NCBI GenBank assembly: GCA_027061785.1
Contig: JAMOVA010000069.1
Span: 1 to 40,567 of the forward strand
Length of the DNA stretch: 40,567 nucleotides
Direction of reading: 5' to 3'
Source: Thermoproteota archaeon
Lineage (GTDB): Archaea > Korarchaeota > Korarchaeia > Korarchaeales > Korarchaeaceae
The position numbers and the translations under genes are program-made. The notes below the pieces were generated by a model. It did not search any database. It saw nothing but the letters and a program-made list of their open reading frames with translations, and was not told the DNA's origin. This document shows, piece after piece, positions 14,553-21,567 of this stretch. Numbering within the stretch: position 1 is the first letter of the stretch; each line of letters opens with the position of its first letter.

Positions 14553-15169
14553 CTCACCCTCTCGTAAACCCTCAATATTTCCTCGAATGGCACATCCCCC
14601 TCCCTTACTAGCACGGGTCTCTCTCCCGTGAGGTCAACCACAGTAGAGGGTCTGCTGGGCGGAAGAACGCCGTAGTCTAGGAGTAGATCCACCTCAATCT
14701 CCTCAGCCACCTCCCTCGGATCCCTCTTAGGGGGTGAGCCCGACCTGTTCGCGCTGGTGGCCGTTACGGCCCTACCGAAGGATCGAATGAGGCGACGAGT
14801 CAGATCCAGATCCGGGATCCTCACACCTATGGCCCTCGGATTCACGGAATCCGGAACCCTCTCGGTCTTGGGCACTATGAAAGTCACCTTGCCTGGTAGG
14901 AAGTGCCTAACCAACTCCCTGCTCACCTCGTTCAACACGGCGTACCTCTCCAACATGTCAAAGTCGCTGACCGCTATGGTCAAGGGCTTGTCCCTCTCCC
15001 TACCCTTGATCTCGTACACCCTCAACACCGCCTTCTCGTTCTCCGCATCTGCGCCCAGCCCATACACTGTGTCCGTGGGGTAGACCACTAGCCCTCCGGA
15101 CCTCCACACACCCACCACTTCACTGACGCAGGCGTCATCGCACCCTCTCCTAACGTCCAGCCACCTCAC
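14549..15169 (-). CDS. Threonylcarbamoyl-AMP synthase (TsaC/Sua5 YrdC domain)
   Basis: Makes threonylcarbamoyl-AMP from threonine, bicarbonate and ATP, the intermediate that Kae1 uses. A YrdC domain of 206 residues with the KRRxR-like substrate motif as GGLVVYPTDTVYGLGADAEN and IKGRERDKPL, plus TATSANRSGSPP. It lacks the extra C-terminal Sua5 domain, so it is TsaC-sized. The GTG start at 15169 has no ribosome site but lies 26 bases from a TATA box, so it is probably leaderless. Confidence 0.94.
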   Translation of the reverse strand: MRWLDVRRGCDDACVSEVVGVWRSGGLVVYPTDTVYGLGADAENEKAVLRVYEIKGRERDKPLTIAVSDFDMLERYAVLNEVSRELVRHFLPGKVTFIVPKTERVPDSVNPRAIGVRIPDLDLTRRLIRSFGRAVTATSANRSGSPPKRDPREVAEEIEVDLLLDYGVLPPSRPSTVVDLTGERPVLVREGDVPFEEILRVYERVR

Positions 15170-15189
15170 AAGGCGAATGGGATGAAACG

Positions 15190-15199
15190 ATTTAATAAT
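15190..15199. promoter_or_regulatory. TATA box between TsaC/Kae1 and methionine aminopeptidase
   Basis: ATTTAATAAT lies in the 58-bp divergent gap. It is 26 bases from the TsaC GTG on the minus strand and about 33 from the aminopeptidase ATG on the plus strand. It is nearly symmetric and could serve both. Confidence 0.5.
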
Positions 15200-15227
15200 C
15201 CTCCCGTGAGAGTCCCAGCGATAGTAT

Positions 15228-16139
15228 ATGGATGACGAGCAGCTTGAATCTTACTTGAAACTGGGTGAAGAGCACTCTTACATCCTAGAGCAGATGAGAA
15301 GAAAGATCGAACCCGGTGCAAGCGTTCTGGATCTCGTTGAGGAATCCGAGAGGCTGGTCAGGGAGAGAGGGTACTCACTAGCATTCCCCACCAACCTCTC
15401 CATAAACGAGGTCGCAGCTCACTACACCCCCTTCCCCGGGGACGAACTGAGGATCCCGGAAACCGGTTTGATAAAGCTGGACATGGGCTCCCACTTGGAA
15501 GGGTGGATAGTAGATGCGGCTAGATCCGTCGCTCTCGAGGAGAAATACGAGGAGATGGTTCAAGTTGCCAGGGAGGCCCTCGATAAGGCGATAGAGAGGA
15601 TGATTCCGGGGAACAAGATAAGGAAGGTCAGCGAGGCGATATACGATACGATAGTGTCAGCTGGATACAAGCCCATACGCAACCTCACAGGCCACAAGGT
15701 GGAGAACTACATACTCCACGCTGGCGTGGAGGTTCCGAACGTTCCAACGGGAAGGAGCATGGGCTACAAAATTAAAGAGGGAGACATCTTCGCGATAGAG
15801 CCCTTCGTAACTCTCCCAGAGGCCAAGGGGTACGTGGTCCCCTTGGGAGAGCCCCTAATATTCTCCCTGAAGAAAAAGGGCAGGACGCGCGATGAGATGG
15901 AGAGGAGAATCCTCAAGATAGTGGAGAAGAACTACAAGAGGCTTCCCTTCTGTGAAAGGTGGTTGGTCAGGGAGATAGGCCACAGAGTTAATCATGCCCT
16001 GTCTAGACTGGCTGGCAAGGGAGTACTCATATCCTATCCTCCTTTAGTTGAGGTCTCGGGGATGATGGTAGCCCAATACGAGGACACGGTTCTCGTGACT
16101 GCAGATGGCCCCCTCAGGCTTACGGGGGAGAGGGGTTGA
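15228..16139 (+). CDS. map: Methionine aminopeptidase, type 2
   Basis: Removes the initiator methionine from new proteins. A 303-residue pita-bread fold. The five metal ligands are D85 and D96 (LDMGSHLEGWIVDAARS), H156 (LTGHKV), E191 (AIEPF) and E285 (QYEDTV); H65 (VAAHYTP) is the substrate-side histidine. The type 2 insertion is present after the GEPLIF segment. The ATG follows the TATA box by a very short leader. The last codons overlap the Hjc start as TTGA. Confidence 0.96.
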   Translation: MDDEQLESYLKLGEEHSYILEQMRRKIEPGASVLDLVEESERLVRERGYSLAFPTNLSINEVAAHYTPFPGDELRIPETGLIKLDMGSHLEGWIVDAARSVALEEKYEEMVQVAREALDKAIERMIPGNKIRKVSEAIYDTIVSAGYKPIRNLTGHKVENYILHAGVEVPNVPTGRSMGYKIKEGDIFAIEPFVTLPEAKGYVVPLGEPLIFSLKKKGRTRDEMERRILKIVEKNYKRLPFCERWLVREIGHRVNHALSRLAGKGVLISYPPLVEVSGMMVAQYEDTVLVTADGPLRLTGERG

Positions 16140-16543
16140 GGAGAAAGGCCAAGGGAACTAGGGCAGAGAGGGACCTCTTGGACAAGTTATGGAGGCAAGG
16201 GATAGCGGCGGTGAGAATAGCGGGAAGTGGATCCACCAGCCATCCATCCAGCGATGTGATCGCTGGCTACAAGGGGAAAATAGCCGTCATAGAAGTTAAG
16301 ACCACATCCAAGGAGACCGTTTACATCCCCTCAGAGGAGGTGGCCTCAATGAGGAGGCTGGCAGAGCTGCTCGGGGGGGAGTGCTGGTTCGCGGTGAAGT
16401 TCTCATCGGATAGGGGTAAATTCTACCTATTGAAGATGGATGATGTCAGGGAATTGAGATCTGGGTCTATTGCCATAGATATAGAGACAGCGAGGTCCAA
16501 GGGGCTGTCCGTAGAGGACTTTGCCCAAGTGATCAGGGCTTGA
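16136..16543 (+). CDS. hjc: Holliday junction resolvase Hjc
   Basis: Cuts four-way DNA junctions. A 135-residue PD-(D/E)XK nuclease with E11 (GTRAERDLL), D40 (HPSSDVIAGY), and E53-V-K55 (IEVKTT), the complete active site. The basic RRKAKG N-terminus and TSHPSSD loop match archaeal Hjc. The TTG start overlaps the aminopeptidase stop (TTGA), with GGGAGAGG before it. The 3' end overlaps the convergent endonuclease gene by 11 bases. Confidence 0.93.
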   Translation: MRRKAKGTRAERDLLDKLWRQGIAAVRIAGSGSTSHPSSDVIAGYKGKIAVIEVKTTSKETVYIPSEEVASMRRLAELLGGECWFAVKFSSDRGKFYLLKMDDVRELRSGSIAIDIETARSKGLSVEDFAQVIRA

Positions 16544-17609
16544 ACCAGGACATCTTGTAGCTGACCACGTGTTCTCCGGAAACTAGCGATACGATGAGAT
16601 CCTTTCTCACCGAGGTCGCAACCCTCCCAGACCTTATCAGATCGACGGGACGCACCTTATCTCCCACCGATCCAGCTACACACAGGTAAGGTGCGTGTTC
16701 GAGACCAGGACCTCTCTCGTATATCAGGAAGTCGGCTCCATACTTGGATCCAGCCTTGGGAACATATCCAAGATCCCTCCAGTACCTGAACACTCTCTCC
16801 CTGATCCTCGAACCTTCTCTCACCTCCGAAAAGATTCTCCTCAACTCGTCTAGGTCCAAGATCTTCCCGTCGTAGGTTTCGACCCTCAGTTTGCCCTTAG
16901 AGGAGAGGTATATCGCCTCTATCAGAGGTAGCTGCAGGGGCTCTTCGTACTGCTTGAACGGTTCGGGCTTATCCACACCGAGAGGATGACCCCAAAATCC
17001 CTTAGCGTAGAGATCTCCGGCTCTCTCGTCGAACACTATTACCCTATCTCCCACTAGGGTACCTACCAGCTCCGGCAACTCTTCGACATCGTATCCGGTC
17101 CTCTTATCGGGCAGGAAGTTCTGGGCCCTGTAGTAGGTGACATTCATCTCGTCATCCACGACAGCCAATATCAGACCTTTCCTCAGCTTGGCCACCTTCT
17201 CAACGGTGTCCAGGATGTACTTATGGGGTATGGGCTGGTCCTCGGAGAGAGGGAGGATCAGATCCTTGGCAGCAACCTCTCCCACTCTAGCCCCCTTCGG
17301 ATAGAGCCTGAGGAAGTCGGTTGACCTCTCGTACACAACGAGTCTTTCCCTTCTTCTGAGATCACTGTACACCACGTACTTCAAGAAGGCCCTAGGTTCG
17401 CTCACGAATAGTCTCATAAGATCCCTCAGCCCGACTTCACCGCGCTCGCCGAGTACCCTCAACCTTCCCCTCCAAACCAGGAATGCGGCCTCAAGAGGGT
17501 GAAGCTCGAGCTCACTACCGACGATTTCACCGTATCCCTGCTTATAGAGTCTGTCGACCTGCTCTGACACGTAGACCATCCCTTCCCTGAGCCTTCCCTC
17601 TACAGGCAT
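16533..17609 (-). CDS. endA: tRNA-splicing endonuclease, two-domain fused form
   Basis: Cuts introns from precursor tRNAs at bulge-helix-bulge sites. The 358 residues carry two endonuclease-type units. The N-terminal one (about 1-170) keeps the fold pattern (LHPLEAAFLVWRG, FLKYVVYSDLRRRERLVVY) but lacks the catalytic triad. The C-terminal one (about 180-358) has Y290 (GSKYGADFLIYE), H305 (EHAPYLC) and K336 (SVRKDLIVS). This is the fused homodimer (alpha-2) layout rather than a 180-residue alpha or separate alpha/beta subunits. ATG at 17609 follows a GGGATGCGGGA stretch. RtcB and archease are elsewhere in the window. Confidence 0.9.
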   Translation of the reverse strand: MPVEGRLREGMVYVSEQVDRLYKQGYGEIVGSELELHPLEAAFLVWRGRLRVLGERGEVGLRDLMRLFVSEPRAFLKYVVYSDLRRRERLVVYERSTDFLRLYPKGARVGEVAAKDLILPLSEDQPIPHKYILDTVEKVAKLRKGLILAVVDDEMNVTYYRAQNFLPDKRTGYDVEELPELVGTLVGDRVIVFDERAGDLYAKGFWGHPLGVDKPEPFKQYEEPLQLPLIEAIYLSSKGKLRVETYDGKILDLDELRRIFSEVREGSRIRERVFRYWRDLGYVPKAGSKYGADFLIYERGPGLEHAPYLCVAGSVGDKVRPVDLIRSGRVATSVRKDLIVSLVSGEHVVSYKMSWFKP

Positions 17610-17624
17610 TCCCGCATCCCTCAG

Positions 17625-18560
17625 TCAGGAAACCAATCTATTCTCCAATCCCTCGAATAAGGAGTTCAGCACATTCTTAGCCAAGTCGATTCCGATCTCG
17701 GGATCATCTCCCTTCCTAACGTGCTCCACGAAGTACGCGAGTTCTCCCTGCAGGGGCTCCCTCCTCCTTATCCTCGGCTGCTCGATTCTGTCTGAGGACT
17801 CTATCCTCACCGTTTGATCTGGATAGTTCACGATGAGACTGCCCTCGTCACCCATTATCAGGGCCTCTCTGATCCCTGATGGCGTGAGCCAATTCGTTTC
17901 AATGGTGGAAACTATTCCATCCGGGAATCTAGCAAGGAATATCGCGAGGTCCTCCCCTCCCTCACCGTCCAGCAGCTTGGCGGTGTAGGAGGACACGCTG
18001 GAGGGTGCCTCTCCCACTATGTGGTGCTGCACGTACATCTCGTGTATGGCCAAGTCCAAGGAGACACCTATTTTCCAACCAATGCTCTTCTTTGGGAGCC
18101 TTCCCACTCTCCTAGACCATATGGACAGCAATTTGCCTATCTTCTCATCATCTAGGAGCGATTTGGCCATGGACACGGCCGGGTTGAAGAGCTCTATGAA
18201 TCCAGGCATAAAGACACCATCGGCTCTCTTAACAAGGGATTCTAGATTCGAGAGCTCTTCCCTGCTGATAACTACCGGTTTCTCGACGAGTACGGATGCA
18301 CCTGCCTCCAAAGCCTCCTTCGTGGCTCGAAAGAGGTACTGCGGAGTGACAGCTATGCTCACGGCATCCAAAGATTCCTTCCTGATCATCTCTTCTATCG
18401 ACGTGTAATGGTTCACGTGGTAAATTTCAGCCAACTTCTTGGCGTTTTCCTCAACGATATCCATGACGGCAACGAGTTGAGCCTCACCTATGGTCCTGTA
18501 CACCCTAGCGTGAGCAGATCCGAACCACCCACATCCCACTACACCGACTCTGACAGGCAA
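17625..18560 (-). CDS. Gfo/Idh/MocA-family NAD(P)-dependent oxidoreductase
   Basis: A 311-residue dehydrogenase of the glucose-fructose oxidoreductase/inositol dehydrogenase family. The Rossmann motif is GVVGCGWFGSAHARVY (6-21), and VLVEKPVVIS carries the conserved EKP lysine near residue 97. The C-terminal alpha/beta domain includes DLAIHEMYVQHHIVG, where D/H residues usually contact substrate. The substrate cannot be named; many members act on sugars or sugar nucleotides. It precedes the endonuclease gene by 15 bases, perhaps as an operon. The TTG start at 18560 is about 20 bases from a TATA box, so the message is probably leaderless. Confidence 0.85.
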   Translation of the reverse strand: MPVRVGVVGCGWFGSAHARVYRTIGEAQLVAVMDIVEENAKKLAEIYHVNHYTSIEEMIRKESLDAVSIAVTPQYLFRATKEALEAGASVLVEKPVVISREELSNLESLVKRADGVFMPGFIELFNPAVSMAKSLLDDEKIGKLLSIWSRRVGRLPKKSIGWKIGVSLDLAIHEMYVQHHIVGEAPSSVSSYTAKLLDGEGGEDLAIFLARFPDGIVSTIETNWLTPSGIREALIMGDEGSLIVNYPDQTVRIESSDRIEQPRIRRREPLQGELAYFVEHVRKGDDPEIGIDLAKNVLNSLFEGLENRLVS

Positions 18561-18574
18561 ATCCGATCCCGATA

Positions 18575-18600
18575 GGTATATTTCTTAGCCCATAAAAAGG
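18575..18600. promoter_or_regulatory. Divergent TATA elements for the Gfo/Idh gene and the UbiA-type gene
   Basis: AGAAATATACC on the minus strand (18575-18585) faces the Gfo/Idh start. CATAAAAAGG at 18591-18600, or the same 18577 element read forward, faces the lipid synthase ATG at 18616. Exact use is uncertain. Confidence 0.4.
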
Positions 18601-18615
18601 GACCGGTGTGGGTCC

Positions 18616-19473
18616 ATGGGGGGCGGCAACATCAGGGGTTATTTGAGGCTCTTCCGTCCCAAGAATGCCTTAATGTCCATCTTGGGAGTTCTTGTCGGCT
18701 GGGTGAACGCATCAGCTCCCCCTGAACTCATTCCGAATCTGATCTTGGCTTGCGCTGTGCCGCCCCTCATCCTGATGGCCGGTAATGCGGTGAACGATTA
18801 CTTCGACGCTCCCATAGACAGGGTGAATAAGCCAGACAGACCCATACCATCCGGGGAGGTCTCTCCTAGTGAAGCGATGAGTTCCTATATCGTCTTGTCC
18901 CTCATAGGGGTTGCCTTGAGCATCCCCTTAGGTGTGGAGGAGTTCATCATCGCCTCCCTCTTCGCCCTCTCTTGGTACCTCTACGCCCGATGGATCAAAG
19001 CGATGGGTTTGGTGGGTAACATCCTAGTCAGCTTGGGGGTCGCATTTACCCTCATATTCGGAGCCTTGGCGGCCGATGGACTCAATGGAAAGGTGATCCT
19101 ATTCTCCATGATAGCCTTCACATCCAACTTAGCTAGAGAGGTAGTGAAAACCGTGGAAGACCTGAAAGGCGATTCAATCTACGGCTTGAGGACAGTAGCG
19201 GTGGTGATGGGCCCTAGGGGAGCAGGCGCTTACGCCTCTCTGATGATCGTTGTGACATCGGTCCTGACGCTGATACCTCCCCTAGCCGGCCTGACGGGGC
19301 CAGCGTACTTTCTCCTCTCAGTGGTCCTCTCCCTTCCCCTACTGCTCTACTCCGCTAGGGAATCGCTCAAAATAGATGAGATTAAGGCTAAGAGACTGAG
19401 CAGCATGCTGAAACTCTCCATGTTCCTCGGAATAATGGGGATGCTACTGGATCCCTTCATTCAAGGAACCTGA
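18616..19473 (+). CDS. Digeranylgeranylglyceryl phosphate synthase (UbiA family)
   Basis: Adds the second geranylgeranyl chain in archaeal ether-lipid synthesis, in the membrane. The two aspartate-rich UbiA motifs are NDYFDAPIDRVNKPDRPIPSG (about 60-80) and EVVKTVEDLKGD (about 175-190); the latter form is typical of DGGGP synthase. Seven to nine hydrophobic segments span the 285 residues. The ATG is at 18616; the ribosome site is weak. The 3' end overlaps the convergent CBS gene by 17 bases. Confidence 0.9.
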   Translation: MGGGNIRGYLRLFRPKNALMSILGVLVGWVNASAPPELIPNLILACAVPPLILMAGNAVNDYFDAPIDRVNKPDRPIPSGEVSPSEAMSSYIVLSLIGVALSIPLGVEEFIIASLFALSWYLYARWIKAMGLVGNILVSLGVAFTLIFGALAADGLNGKVILFSMIAFTSNLAREVVKTVEDLKGDSIYGLRTVAVVMGPRGAGAYASLMIVVTSVLTLIPPLAGLTGPAYFLLSVVLSLPLLLYSARESLKIDEIKAKRLSSMLKLSMFLGIMGMLLDPFIQGT

Positions 19474-20245
19474 GGAGGCTCCTCCTCTCTAGGACGCCGA
19501 TCACCTTATCGTCTTCGTCGACCACGGGAAGAGCTGGTAACCCGGATTCTAGGAAGAGGTCCCTAGCTTCATTCACGGATACGAACCCTCTGAGCCTCCT
19601 TGGTGCCTCCACCATCACGTCCTCCACTAGGATCTTCCTGACCACATTGTCCATACGTATGGGATCCACGTTCTCTCTGACACCTAGGAAAGCCCTTGCC
19701 AGATTCCTCTCCGTAACTATGCCTATGAGCTTGCCTCCTTCCACCACGGGCAGTATTCTGGCGCCTCTCTCAAGCATCACGTTCCTCGCGTGGACTATCC
19801 TCTCATTTGGCATTATCTTCGGGTGATCCTCCTTCACCAAGGCCTTGATATCTCCCTGATAGTCGAGAGATCTAACCAGATCCGTCTCGGTGACTATCCC
19901 CACTAATTTACCGCCCTCAACCACAGGTAGCGACCCAATTCCCTTCTCGAGCATGATGGAGACTACTTCCTTTACGGATGTTGAGGGTCCGATGGTAATT
20001 GGAGGCTCGGTCATCAGGGCGCTGACGTATATCCTCCTGGCCGGTATCCTCTCGAACCTAGATGAGCCTAAGCCCTCCATTATGTCCCTTATGCTGAGAA
20101 CGCCGACGACCCTATCTCCTGAGGTGACGACCAAGTGGTTCACGTCGTTCCTCTCCATGAGGTCCAATGCGACCTCCACAGTTTCTCCCTTATCGATCGT
20201 GATTACAGAAGTCCTCATGAGGCTAGAAACATCATTCCGAGGCAT
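19457..20245 (-). CDS. Four-CBS-domain protein A
   Basis: About 262 residues made wholly of four CBS motifs, starting near residues 8, 75, 140 and 205. Each shows the usual pattern, such as MTEPPITIGPSTSVKEVVSIMLEKGIGSLPVVEGGKLVGIVTETDLV. CBS pairs bind adenosine nucleotides or SAM and report energy state. No effector domain is attached, so it probably regulates a partner. I chose ATG 20245, which follows GGGGTG; GTG 20254 is possible. It overlaps the upstream CBS gene by 14 bases and is the last of a four-gene run (RqcH, CBS x2, CBS x4, CBS x4). Confidence 0.88.
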   Translation of the reverse strand: MPRNDVSSLMRTSVITIDKGETVEVALDLMERNDVNHLVVTSGDRVVGVLSIRDIMEGLGSSRFERIPARRIYVSALMTEPPITIGPSTSVKEVVSIMLEKGIGSLPVVEGGKLVGIVTETDLVRSLDYQGDIKALVKEDHPKIMPNERIVHARNVMLERGARILPVVEGGKLIGIVTERNLARAFLGVRENVDPIRMDNVVRKILVEDVMVEAPRRLRGFVSVNEARDLFLESGLPALPVVDEDDKVIGVLERRSLLRFLE

Positions 20246-21053
20246 TCGCCACACCCCTCACCAAGGCCTTCTTGTCGATCACACCCACCAGCTCGTCCCC
20301 ATCGAAGACGGGGATCGCGCTCACTCCCCACTCGATCATGTACCTAGCAGCCTTGGCCGCATCTTCTTCAGGATTGAGCCTTATCTCTATCTCCTTCATT
20401 ATGTGCCTGGCGGTCTTCACCCGGACGTCCACGCTGATCCTTCCTGTCCTCGATGGGATGAGAACGTACTTCTTAGCGAGGTTGGGTTCCCACAGGGCTA
20501 TGTCTCCCTCGGTTATCATGCCTAAGTAGCTGCCCTCCGATCCAACTATCAGGACCCTGTTACCGTCGGCTATCAGCTTGGCCACTTTCTTGAGGTTGGT
20601 GTTCGGGGCTATCACCTGATAGTTCTCGTCCATCAGATCCCTTATCTTGTAGGAGCCCCTCATATTCTCAGCGAAAAATCTGGAAACGTCGGTCTCCGTC
20701 AATATGCCCACCAAGGACGAGTCCTTCACCACCGGGAGACCCCCTATACCCCTCTCGCTCATCACCTTGGAGGCGGTCCTGACGAGTTCGTCAGGCCCTA
20801 TCGTTACTGGATTTCTCGTCATGAACCTATCGACTAGGGAGTTCTCCGGATTCCTCCATCTCCAAGGAGCACCCCTCCTAGCTAGGGCCTTGGCAATATC
20901 AGTCGCGGTAATTATACCGACTACTTTATTTCCCTCAACAACCACCAATCGCCTTATTTTCCTCTCCAACATGAGGTTCCGGGCCCTACCGAGGGTATCT
21001 CGGGGGGTCACGGTAACGACTCTATCGGTCATATAGTCCTTTACCTTAGCCAT
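20232..21053 (-). CDS. Four-CBS-domain protein B
   Basis: About 273 residues with four CBS motifs. The first three are clear (VKDYMTDRVVTVTPRDTLGRARNLMLERKIRRLVVVEGNKVVGIITATDIAKAL and two more). A linker rich in charged residues (about 185-205) precedes the fourth (AAKAARYMIEWGVSAIPVFDGDELVGVIDKKALV). The third is the most divergent (NTNLKKVAKLIADGNRVLIVGSEG). ATG 21053 or the TTG just before it is the start; an AGGGGGT lies 10 bases upstream. Paralogous to the neighbours on both sides, which points to tandem duplication. Confidence 0.88.
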   Translation of the reverse strand: MAKVKDYMTDRVVTVTPRDTLGRARNLMLERKIRRLVVVEGNKVVGIITATDIAKALARRGAPWRWRNPENSLVDRFMTRNPVTIGPDELVRTASKVMSERGIGGLPVVKDSSLVGILTETDVSRFFAENMRGSYKIRDLMDENYQVIAPNTNLKKVAKLIADGNRVLIVGSEGSYLGMITEGDIALWEPNLAKKYVLIPSRTGRISVDVRVKTARHIMKEIEIRLNPEEDAAKAARYMIEWGVSAIPVFDGDELVGVIDKKALVRGVANASE

Positions 21054-21073
21054 CAAAATCGGGTACCCCCTTT

Positions 21074-21562
21074 CTATACTAGGCTCCAACCCTTCTTAGA
21101 CTTAGCTAGTCTCAACCTCTCGGACAGGATGAACCATATGTGCGGAGCCACCTTCAGGATATCACGGGAGGAGACTATCCCTACCACCTTCTTATCGGAG
21201 TTCACCACTATCAGCCTTCTGACGTTGTGCTCCACCATGATCCTAGCAGCCTCGTCGATATCTATATTGTCCCTGACTATGACAGGCTCCTTGGTCATGA
21301 CCTCCTCTACCTTAACCTCCTCAGGTCTCCTTCCGTCCTTCTTAGCTATGTACCGGGAGATCAGGTCCCTCTCCGTGACTATCCCCCTCAGGACCCCCCT
21401 CTCCATCACAACCACGGAGCCTATGTTGTGCTCACTCATGAGCTGCGCTACCTTGAAGACCGTATCCTGAGGGGTCACGGTGATCAGGTTCCTGTTCATT
21501 ATCTCGGATACCTTCAGCCTGAACTTAGGTTCATCACCTTTCTCTGGTAGCAGAGACCACAT
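21074..21562 (-). CDS. Two-CBS-domain protein
   Basis: About 162 residues with one Bateman pair: VSEIMNRNLITVTPQDTVFKVAQLMSEHNIGSVVVMERGVLRGIVTERDLISR and VEEVMTKEPVIVRDNIDIDEAARIMVEHNVRRLIVVNSDKKVVGIVSSRDI. The basic tail (RLRLAKSKKGW) could bind nucleic acid or a partner, which is speculation. ATG 21562 has GGAGTGAT upstream, inside the end of the RqcH gene, so translation is coupled to it. GTG 21571 is the alternative. Confidence 0.9.
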   Translation of the reverse strand: MWSLLPEKGDEPKFRLKVSEIMNRNLITVTPQDTVFKVAQLMSEHNIGSVVVMERGVLRGIVTERDLISRYIAKKDGRRPEEVKVEEVMTKEPVIVRDNIDIDEAARIMVEHNVRRLIVVNSDKKVVGIVSSRDILKVAPHIWFILSERLRLAKSKKGWSLV

Positions 21563-21567
21563 AACTA

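Noticed and set aside
19457-21562. CBS tandem region as a DNA repeat or recombination hotspot
   Set aside because: The three genes are related at protein level, but I see no long near-identical DNA repeat, so the duplication is old.
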